Positions 55,803 through 64,000 of a stretch of 64,000 bases of DNA are shown one piece after another (the first letter of the stretch is position 1; every line of letters begins with the position of its first letter). Below the pieces are notes generated by a model. The model ran no database searches. It saw only the letters and a program-made list of their open reading frames with translations, and was not told the origin of the DNA. The DNA is from Morinoia aosen (lineage: Eukaryota; Arthropoda; Malacostraca; Amphipoda; Talitridae). Where the stretch lies: the NCBI GenBank assembly GCA_030386875.1, contig CM059559.1:69640392-69704391 (forward strand), in the 5' to 3' direction. Position numbers and translations under genes: made by a program.

Positions 55803-56459
55803 AACGCTAAGGAATTTTATTGTTGTCGTGCAAGTAACAATGAAACTCTTGAAAACTTGAAAACAGTTAAAATACATAACACGCAAAATGAGCTAGTTTT
55901 AAATTTTCTGACTGAATTATCGAAAAAATCAACGTAGTCTAAGAACAACTTGAAACATTTTAGGCAGCTCATTCCCCTGATATTCCCGAATATAATGTAT
56001 AAACATTGGTTTCAAAGATATAATAGAAACACCGTGATAGGTTAGTATAGCCTAAGAAAATAATTGGCTGCAAAATTATGCTCATAGCTTACAAATGAAC
56101 TTAACCATAGTTTCATAATCGACTGTGCTATACATGTTAAGTGTGAGGTCTTCGTCGTAGGGCAAGCAAGAAGTGCGATGTAAAGATTAGAAAACCTCAA
56201 TGAACCGAAGGAAACACCATCATGTTAGTGAGTAAAAAAATAGACTAACCATGTACAGATATTTCAGCTTCACATAATTTGATTAGCTGACCTCAACCTA
56301 GCAGTGACTAGACTTGAGGCAAAAGGTTGATTGTTTAGTTTGAGCTAAACTATGCAGAAGAACGAGAAGTAGCAGCATGTTATTCTCCATGACAGTAAAG
56401 TTCCACAACAGTTTTTTGAGAATTGGTCGACAGAGATTCAAAAACACAATGGATGGGCT
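55803..56459. other. Nothing recognised
   Basis: AT-rich, short frames only. Confidence 0.4.
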
Positions 56460-56630
56460 CTGCTACCACTACACTGAGAAAAAATATAGGGTCATTTTGA
56501 CACACTTAAGCGCGTCATACGTTTGTCACAAAACCGGCACACAATTGTGTGTCATGGAGGCGCCATGACACACTTCAGTGTGTTACATGACACGCTTTGG
56601 GCAGTCATGACACACTTAGGGGAAATCTAC
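56460..56630. repeat. Cluster of TGACACACTT motifs with a perfect hairpin
   Basis: TGACACAC(T) occurs about five times in both orientations; TGTGTCATGG/CCATGACACA forms a 10-bp stem around 56548-56575. Possibly a small MITE; ends not defined. Confidence 0.5.
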
Positions 56631-58679
56631 GGAACCTAAAACATAGATTTAACTTACTCCTACCAAACCCCTCTGTCTTGCCTGTGGATTAGGAAAAATG
56701 AGTATTTTCAGAATTAATGAATCATTCGAGGCTTATTTTGTACCACACATTGACCATCAAATTTTAAATTATCACAATATTTTTAACAGGAAAAATGCAC
56801 TACTTATAAAATCAGCTTATTTTGCAATTTTACAGACAACATACAAAATATTTCATGCCGTCGTGTAGAGAAACTTCACGAATTTATGCAGAATTTAACA
56901 GATTAATTGAAATCTGTGAAAAATTATGAGCGTCTACAAGATCTTCCTCACAACAGCGTTAAATGTATTTTAACATGACACATGAATTCGACTAATTGTG
57001 GCGGTTTCGATGCCGTAACGTCTATCAAAAGAAGAAAGCCCTGATTTCAAGTTAAATTGCATTTTAGATAACTAAAAATATTTTTACGCATTAAACATAG
57101 GCTTCAGCATAACCACATCTTACATTCATCTGTTCAAATAAAAACAGCATCAGTTCAGTTCGCTTATTTTATTCAACACTGAAATGACACATTTTCCCTG
57201 CATTTTAATTCTCGGAATATTTATAGTTCGATTCAAAGCAATAAAAAAGGTGGAAACAAATTCAGTACTGAATGTTTATCTACTTAGAACTGGAAGTGAT
57301 CAAAATTATTCTACGTTAGTGAGCACATTTCCGTATAATCGAGAAATAGTCTAACAATCAGAATCAATCTTATTTTCCCCTTTCAGTTCCATTTAACTTG
57401 GAAAGTAAAGGCCTCATGCTTCAGCACAAGAATTCTCCATTTAGAAACTAAAAATTCCAACACCTGTTTTCACGCACAAATGAAATTCTAGTTTATCACA
57501 ATACCTTAAAAATGTTAAATCTTATTTTACACACGAATAAAATAAAAAACTCATTTATAAAAAAAATATTTACACTTGTATGCACTTTTCCATGTAAGTC
57601 TAGAAATACTCAAACGGACGAAAATAATTAAGTTCTGCGTTAAGTTTCATAATCAATTTCTCGTAAAATTAAGCATGTCTTTCACTGTGATGAAAATAAT
57701 TTCATTTGGAAAAACAAAAACAAAATTTTCACACTTATCTCGCACAAATGAAATCCCGATTTATCTGTATACAGGAAGATTTCATTTTAATTCAAGAAAG
57801 AACCTACAAATGCTTATTTAGTTTTTCACTTTAACACAAGTAACAAAATGAAGGTGAAGAATAAAATATTTCAAGGATTGTTTGAACGTTCACAAATAAA
57901 TCCAAGAACTTTCGAATAAATGGAAATATATGATTCATCATTTTTGAGGTCCATAAATAACGAGTTCTCACAAAGTTAGAGAAAGTCTTACGTTAGAATA
58001 AACAAAATATTTTCTGAAGTTGTATCAGCCAAAAGAATTCTACCATAATTATCGCACATAAGAATTCTCATCAAATTACTATGGCAATACAGCTTAATAA
58101 CACTATTTTGATGTATGACAAATAGAACATTATATATTACTAACTGCAGTTCAAGGCAATGGACGCTATAAAATCAGATAATTCTAGTGACTTGAATTTT
58201 TTGAACAACTGTCCGTACATTTCTACAAAAATCAAAAAATATTAGAGCAGACGAAATAGTATCTTACTTCTATTTTGCGTAAAGTTAAGGTCTCATACAA
58301 CGCTAGGAAACATTCTCTCTATTCTGAAACTGTAGAATAATTTTTTAATACTTGTCATCTGAAAAACGAAATTTTCATTTACATACTACTACGCACATAC
58401 AATGTGAGAGTTTCATTTGCACTCGAAGAAATTTTCAGCAATATTTATTTTAAAGTAGTGTACTGAAAGATTTGTACGTTTGTGACTCAGATCACAGCTC
58501 AAGCGCTAAGTTAATTACTAACATATTTATACATAAAAATGAAATGGAAAATAAAATTATTTAATATTCGCATGCATATTTGTATTAGTCAGAAATGTTC
58601 AAACAAACGAAAATAATTTTAATAATCACTTTTAGTTTCATACTGAGCTCAAATTCTTGCTAAGTTAACAATATACTCA
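56631..58679. other. AT-rich region with degenerate recurring modules
   Basis: Phrases such as ACAAACGAAAATAATT, GTTAAGTTTCATA and GCACAAATGAAAT recur at roughly 200-300-bp spacing (for example 57600-57660 and 58590-58660), suggesting an old tandem array. No genes seen. Confidence 0.35.
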
Positions 58680-58998
58680 TGTTCCGGCCCTTTTCCTTGT
58701 ACAGGCCGAAACCACGCGGATGAAGGTTCGGGAGTGACTCATGAGCAGTTACGAGGTTATCATTTATTGGTACTTCAGAATTGACACAGACTTCGGGGTT
58801 GGCAAAGAATATTTAGATCGGACGCAGTGTTGTTATTTCTATAACGCATCTGTGATCTGTACAGGTGCTTCCTCGACAGCCGCGCTTCCGCTAATGAACA
58901 GCGACGACTCAGTCTTAAATGCTACCTCTACGGCAGGCCACCGCTAATGAACGGCGATGTCTCTCGCCGGTTCTATTTATATACCTGGCGGGCGCACA
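58680..58998 (-). repeat. Ty3/gypsy 3' LTR (minus orientation)
   Basis: On the minus strand it reads TGTGCGCCCGCC...GGGCCGGAACA (TG...CA). A TATATAAATAG box lies 20 bp in (58973-58985) and AATAAA at 58762-58767, and CGTTCATTAGCGG is duplicated. A purine tract adjoins it. The partner LTR lies outside the window, so the boundary is inferred. Confidence 0.6.
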
Positions 58999-59003
58999 TA
59001 ATT

Positions 59004-59016
59004 GCTCCCCCCTATA
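59004..59016 (-). promoter_or_regulatory. Polypurine tract of the gypsy element
   Basis: The minus strand reads TAGGGGGGAGCAA just upstream of the LTR. Confidence 0.6.
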
Positions 59017-60629
59017 CAAAATTTTCTTTATTACAATAAAAAAATTTTTTAAAACGTTATTCAATCAACCTTAATTTCCCTTGACTATCAAATAATCTTA
59101 CAATCCGTTAAGTTAATTCGAACAGATCAGAACGTATGACACAAAGTGCTTCCGATTTAAGAACGGAGGTAGGCAGGTATGGCATTCGCTGTCTATAGCA
59201 AAGCAAAATTTCAACAAAAGTCAACGGTAATCCTACATCTCGATAAACATTATTAAGTTTAGTTTCAATTCAATAATTGATTTATTATCCAAAATCAACT
59301 AATTAATCTCTTCCCACTTAGCTTCAAACAAATTATTTATCAATTTATTCATATTAATTCAATTCAATTCAAATCAAAATATTGGATACACCACACAATT
59401 TTATTAACTTATCAAAATCAAAAATCAAATCAAGTACGAAATAAATCATCTAAAGAAATAGAATATAAGTTTATATACGCAGAACAATACATTACATTAC
59501 TACAATGGCGAGTTAAAAGTTGATTTGCTTTTCCTTACGATTCAAATCGTCCTAAGATTCAAATTAACTTATTTCAAATCAGCTAAATTAAATATTGAAA
59601 GTAAATTAAATAGAATAATCAATAAATGAACAAATTTTATTCAACCAATCTACAAGCGTACAATTTGGAATACAATTTGAAACAAAACATTTCCATAGGG
59701 CGAGTAAAACAACAACAAAGGGTATAATTAACGACACCAAGAACACGTATTTTTCCGTATGCAATAGAAAGAGATATTCTAAGACATTCACTCGTAATAC
59801 GATATTCAGTCGTCTCAATCTTGTATGTGTAAAGATCCATCTTGTATGGACGTGCACGTGGACTCTGTGCGTGAGCGTGTTCCCATTGTTTGCAGTTTCC
59901 AGGGACACCCTCGGAGATGAGAGCACAGCGTTGAGGTACGAGTGTTTTGTCATGTTAATATGAATGTGGAAATCTAGCGTTGTAGAGTTAAGCGCTAACT
60001 TGAGGTGGAATAGCTATTATTAATTGCTATTGAAATTAGATAAGTGAGCAAACCAAGTAGTAAGTGAAGGTGTAAAGTGTATGTGTATATTGTAAATCGG
60101 AATGTGTAATGTTCTGGAATTGTTCAGGAGTCGCCCCAGGAATCTGAAAGGAACCGAGACAGGAGATTAGCATGGCCACTAGTTTAAAGTAAACAATTGT
60201 CGTTTCACACTAAGGCAACGCTTCCTTCTCATTAAGACACATTCGATGCCTGACATTGTTTTCAAACAAGCTGTGGCAGATGCAATGCAGTTCTCGCGGC
60301 TTTCGCACTTGCACTCTCGTGTCGACATTTCCAAGATTGCACCTAAGTTTATCAACTCTAGCTTACGGCTTGATGAACACAACCTTGATGTCGCAATAAC
60401 AGTATGACAACATCCTAAGCACAACATCTCGTCTGAAGGTGTTTGCGCAACAAAAATATTTCCTAAAGCAAGACATACATAAGTCTTAAGAAAGACTCAT
60501 AGAACGCACTTACAAGCTAAAAAAAAACTCATAGAACACACTTACAAGCTAAATACCATTTAAATACATATATGGAATGGCAATTTCGGAATATATGAAA
60601 ATGAACAGTTCCAAACTAGGTTGACAATT
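59017..60629 (-). other. Post-pol region of the gypsy element, content unassigned
   Basis: Between pol and the polypurine tract lie 1.6 kb. It has two minus-strand frames in one phase: 60179-60427 (82 codons, cysteine-rich, CKCESRENCIASATACL) and 59606-59953 (115 codons, one hydrophobic segment VFLVSLIIPFVVVLLALW). A good 3' splice-like site (GGTTCCTTTCAG) is at about 60145. Some insect gypsy elements have a third ORF here. These pieces are too short and unlike any envelope I could recognise, so I leave them unassigned. Confidence 0.35.
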
Positions 60630-61679
60630 TTACCTGTTTAACTTATCTAAAGGCAGTACATGGTTTAAGTTCGATCGGATAATCTTGTTGCCGATCTTAA
60701 TATCTGCATAATTTTTACCTAGCCTTTCAATGATACCGGGACCTAAGAAATTTAGCTGTAATTTATGTTTTTTGGCATGATTTTTCACTAGTACACGGTC
60801 CGTCACTTTTAAATTTTTATCGCGACGTTTCACGTTTCTATAGGTAGTTCTTTCGATTGTAGCGTTGATGATTGCATTTCTAATATTATTTACTACAATA
60901 GATGACTCTTTAAATTTTTGTTTTTGAACATCTTCATATGTAGTCGCAACATTGAAGTCTTCTAAATTAGTGGAACTAATATACACACACGTATCTCTAC
61001 CGAAAACCGTGTAAGCAGGGGTATCGCCTAATGTTTCATTAAAGCTATTGTTAATCGAATTCTCCACAATATCCAATAATCTATCCCACTCATTATGAGT
61101 AAGAAAATTTAGATATAACTTGAGCAGGTGTCGAATTTTTCCATTACATCGCTCAACAATGCCATTAGAAAAAGGGGAATAAGCCAGAACTTCCTTTTTC
61201 AGGATAGAAAGTCCTTTAGTGAAATTTCCCACATTAGATGATTTAAATTCTAAAGCATTGTCTGACAACAAAACGTCTGGCGTACCGAACAAACAGCAAA
61301 AATTCCATAGACAATCTGTAACCGTCTCTGTACGTCGGTCACTAGTCGAATATAATTTAACAAAACGGGAAAATAAGTCGATGATGACAAGAATAAATTT
61401 GTTCCCATTGTCTGTCATTGTTAATGGACCGTAGAAGTCCATGCTGACCGTTTGAAAGCATCGTGTTCCAATTGGAGCATTTAGAATTTTAATCGGCGTC
61501 GATATTCGTGATTTTAGAATCTTACAGATGTCACAAGATTCAACAATTTTGCGTGTAATTGTCCGTTCGTACGGATGAAAATATTTTAATTTAAACTTAA
61601 ACAAGGTATGATTCAAATCAGTATGGGACAAATTATGAATAAATAAAATTGTCTTATGTAGCAGAGTATATGGCACCAC
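60630..61679 (-). CDS. Ty3/gypsy integrase
   Basis: A 349-codon minus-strand frame overlapping the end of the RT frame by 26 bp in another phase. It has a zinc-binding HHCC region (HNLSHTDLNH, then CDICKI) and the catalytic triad D (SMDFYGPL), D (LLSDNALEF), E (SNGIVERCNGK), all present. The C-terminal domain ends LNHVLPLDKLNR; no chromodomain. The frame is open further upstream to about 61715 without a usable ATG, so it is probably made by frameshifting from pol or follows a one-base indel. Integrates the element cDNA in the nucleus. Confidence 0.9.
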   Translation of the reverse strand: MVPYTLLHKTILFIHNLSHTDLNHTLFKFKLKYFHPYERTITRKIVESCDICKILKSRISTPIKILNAPIGTRCFQTVSMDFYGPLTMTDNGNKFILVIIDLFSRFVKLYSTSDRRTETVTDCLWNFCCLFGTPDVLLSDNALEFKSSNVGNFTKGLSILKKEVLAYSPFSNGIVERCNGKIRHLLKLYLNFLTHNEWDRLLDIVENSINNSFNETLGDTPAYTVFGRDTCVYISSTNLEDFNVATTYEDVQKQKFKESSIVVNNIRNAIINATIERTTYRNVKRRDKNLKVTDRVLVKNHAKKHKLQLNFLGPGIIERLGKNYADIKIGNKIIRSNLNHVLPLDKLNR

Positions 61680-64000
61680 AATAGTCAGAATGGTGCTGGG
61701 TCTTGTTAACGTTATTCAGTCTGTATAAGCTCGTTTTCTGTCTGGGGGCTGTCTGCTGTTCAGCAGTACTGTTGTTGTTTCTTCCATCCTCACTTCCTGG
61801 CATTGTCTCCTCGAACTCTCCCTCAGTTACAGGCTTGTTACATTTGTTACCCGCAACAACGGCTTGCAGCCTGGTTACAACGGGAAAAGTCTCTACATCC
61901 GGGGTTAATTCAGAACACTCTAATAGTTCTCTTTCTGTTAAAGGATTTTTGTCATGATTTAATCTACTTAATGCATCGGCGGCACTATTCGCTTTCCCAG
62001 AAAAGTACTTTAATTTGGCATCAAAAGCGTTCACGTAAATGCTCCATCTAGCGAGCGTGTTATCTTCAGGCAATTTTTTAGAAAATAGAGGAACTAACGG
62101 CTTATGATCGGTATATATGACCAGATCATAGCCTAAAACAAGATATTTAAAGTATTTCAACGCTTCAACTATAGCAAACATCTCTTTTTTCGTTGTTGAG
62201 TATCGTCGTTGGGTGGAATTCAACGTTTTAGAAAAAAATGCGACAGGTCTCATGTTTCGAACTTTATCAGTAGCTGATTGGAGTAAAACAGCTCCTATGC
62301 CGACGTTTGATGCATCACAAAACAGATGAAAATTTTGATCGAAGTTTGGGTGACTCAAGATTGTATTATCACACAGTTCATCCTTTAATTTTTCAAAAGC
62401 GTTTTGACAATCTCTAGACCAATTGAATTCAACATTTTTCTTCAGAAGATTATAGAGCGGGCTTGCGATACTCGCAAAATTTTTTATGTACCTACGAAAG
62501 AAATTTACTAGTCCTAGAAATGACTGTAACTGTTTCACATTCTTAGGAATTTCTAAATTCTTCACTTTGTCAGTACCGGTGCTTCTGGTTCCCATTCCAC
62601 TAATGGAATGTCCGAGATATTCTATCTCATCACGGAAGAATTCGCACTTTTCCGTCTTTATTGACAATCTAGCGTTTCTTAATAGTTCAAGTACAACTTT
62701 TATATCGGCAAGATGCTGAACCTTTTCCTTTGAAAATTTGAGTACGTCGTCCATAAAGACGAAAGACAGTTTTCCTAGAACAGGGGATAGCGTTTGCGTC
62801 ATTACTGACTGGAAATATGCAGGTGAGGTTTTTAAACCAAAAGGTAATCGGTTGAACTCATATTTTCTGCTACCGACGGTAAATGCTGTTATTTCCTTAC
62901 TCTCATCGGTCAGTGTAATATTATGATATCCCGACCTAAGATCTAATTTCGAAAAGTATTTTTGACCATTTAAACTATAGAGAATCTCGTCCATGCGCGG
63001 CAGAGGGAATGATTCTTCATAAATTACCTCATTTACTTTGCGAAAGTCAACTACCGGACGTATGGTTCCATCTTTCTTATGAACTACAATTATCGGTGAA
63101 TTATAAGCTGAAATCGATGGTCTAATAATTCCGTCGTCTAACATTTTTTCGTTAACGACTTTCAAGTCTTCCATGTGACGGTGGGCAATACGATAGGGAG
63201 GGACATTTACGACATCCACGTTAGGTTTCAAACGTATTTTGTATGGTTTAATCGCAGCAGCGGTGATCGATTCATTTTCTATAGTAATAACGTCTCTGAA
63301 TTCATTCAACAAACTCAGCAATTCAGGCTTCATTTCGTCATCGTTACACTTGATATCATCATTATTTAATGTCCGCCGACCACGGGCTATTTCTTTGGAA
63401 TCAGAAATGCACCCTTTGTCGACAACTCCTGTGATCCCGACAGATTTACTATTAGTGTCTTTCTTCTCGACATCTAAATGACTGTCCTGAACAACACTAG
63501 CTGCCTGCACAAAGGTACTCAATCCTTCCTTTAATTCTCCTTGTACATCTGACAAGTAAACTTCGGATTCAATGTGATCCTTCTCCACTTTTTCTAAAGT
63601 ACTTATAATTGCATTCTCTGGTAAAACAATCGCTCTGTCGGAGCTATTTATTGATAACAACGGAATCTTTCTCCTATTATTAACTCTCACAATTGCTTCG
63701 GCGACACAAACGCCTTCTTTTAAAGTTGCTTTCTTTATTATGTATTCTCCATTTTTACACTTTCCAACATGTCCAACATGTTTCAAAATTACATTGGGAG
63801 CAATCTCAACTCTTTGAGTATGAACTCTTAACGGCCTGTGGGAACAGGTAACTGCAACTACGCCTCGAACAGGCTGATTTTCTCTCTTACCATCCCTTTT
63901 TACTTCCTCGCCTACTCTCGCGGCATTACACGTCCTGAGAATTTCTCTCTTCTCTCTTATCTTATTTAGGACTTTTTTCTTAGCTCTGGACGTAATCGTG
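61654..64000 (-). CDS. pol: Ty3/gypsy pol: RT and RNase H (5' end off window)
   Basis: The minus-strand frame is open from the window edge to TAA at 61654-61656. The N-terminal linker (VEIAPNVILKHVGH region) is typical of the stretch between protease and RT; gag and protease are beyond 64000. RT motifs: PYRIAHRHMED, RPVVDFRKVNE, FSKLDLRSGYHNI (first Asp), FNRLPFGLKTSPAYFQ, FVFMDDVLKFS (FMDD at 62746-62757), LGHSISGMG. RNase H: LFCDASNVGIGAVLLQ, KEMFAIVEALKYF, IYTDHKPLVPLF, AADALSRL. All catalytic residues visible are intact. A linker of about 100 residues precedes the shift to integrase. The element is probably the youngest gypsy in the window. Confidence 0.92.
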   Translation of the reverse strand, partial: TITSRAKKKVLNKIREKREILRTCNAARVGEEVKRDGKRENQPVRGVVAVTCSHRPLRVHTQRVEIAPNVILKHVGHVGKCKNGEYIIKKATLKEGVCVAEAIVRVNNRRKIPLLSINSSDRAIVLPENAIISTLEKVEKDHIESEVYLSDVQGELKEGLSTFVQAASVVQDSHLDVEKKDTNSKSVGITGVVDKGCISDSKEIARGRRTLNNDDIKCNDDEMKPELLSLLNEFRDVITIENESITAAAIKPYKIRLKPNVDVVNVPPYRIAHRHMEDLKVVNEKMLDDGIIRPSISAYNSPIIVVHKKDGTIRPVVDFRKVNEVIYEESFPLPRMDEILYSLNGQKYFSKLDLRSGYHNITLTDESKEITAFTVGSRKYEFNRLPFGLKTSPAYFQSVMTQTLSPVLGKLSFVFMDDVLKFSKEKVQHLADIKVVLELLRNARLSIKTEKCEFFRDEIEYLGHSISGMGTRSTGTDKVKNLEIPKNVKQLQSFLGLVNFFRRYIKNFASIASPLYNLLKKNVEFNWSRDCQNAFEKLKDELCDNTILSHPNFDQNFHLFCDASNVGIGAVLLQSATDKVRNMRPVAFFSKTLNSTQRRYSTTKKEMFAIVEALKYFKYLVLGYDLVIYTDHKPLVPLFSKKLPEDNTLARWSIYVNAFDAKLKYFSGKANSAADALSRLNHDKNPLTERELLECSELTPDVETFPVVTRLQAVVAGNKCNKPVTEGEFEETMPGSEDGRNNNSTAEQQTAPRQKTSLYRLNNVNKTQHHSDYCGAIYSAT

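Noticed and set aside
59606-59953. Envelope gene of the gypsy element
   Set aside because: One hydrophobic segment and a short cysteine-rich frame are not enough; length and motifs do not support an envelope call.

Overview
The window looks like transposon-rich, AT-rich DNA from an arthropod, most probably an insect. BEL/Pao, Ty3/gypsy, Penelope, two-ORF LINE, mariner, hAT, Harbinger and TTAA-target elements occur together, coding stretches are split by GT-AG introns, and there are no operons or Shine-Dalgarno sites. I cannot name a species. Almost every long reading frame belongs to a mobile element, and most are broken. The only host-gene signal is two minus-strand exons (53494-53664 and 44928-45184). 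They read as the two halves of one C-type-lectin-like domain and have matching phase-1 splice borders. A decayed copy of the second exon lies at 22429-22621.

Layout. 1-930: a dispersed repeat with an inverted partner at 42200-43150. 1812-6260: a possible terminal-inverted-repeat element rich in CCAATATT motifs that contains a 57-copy, 27-bp minisatellite (3971-5514). 6266-7920: a dispersed repeat (second copy at 47175-48425) interrupted by a 1-kb foldback element at TTAA. 7921-22428: a nested block. A minus-strand Penelope-like element is split at TTAA by a foldback element (8598-18033), which is itself split by a nearly intact BEL/Pao retrotransposon (8873-16833, 5-bp target duplication). 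The minus-strand Penelope copy abuts a plus-strand copy head to head at 18412/18413, and a 1.87-kb mariner sits inside the plus-strand copy. 22986-23517: TTAA-type MITE. 24073-25413: a second, decayed mariner.

26053-40960: two head-to-tail copies of one LINE (ORF1 with zinc knuckles, ORF2 with AP endonuclease and reverse transcriptase). The second copy is interrupted by a 5-kb non-coding LTR element (34478-39436). 41035-42040: internally deleted Harbinger element with one exon left. 44.9-53.7 kb: the host lectin exons and the intron between them. The intron contains a hAT element (48524-53492) holding a mariner (48866-51117), which holds a Penelope fragment. The hAT lies exactly at the exon/intron border, so its terminal bases now supply the 5' splice site. 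54460-55798: another TTAA foldback element. 58680-64000: the 3' part of a Ty3/gypsy element on the minus strand with largely intact RT, RNase H and integrase; its 5' part runs off the window.

The insertions can be ordered because several have an empty-site relative elsewhere in the window. No tRNA, rRNA, CRISPR array or prokaryotic feature was seen. All repeat boundaries were read by eye without alignment tools, so internal arm limits are approximate, while short terminal repeats and target duplications are exact.
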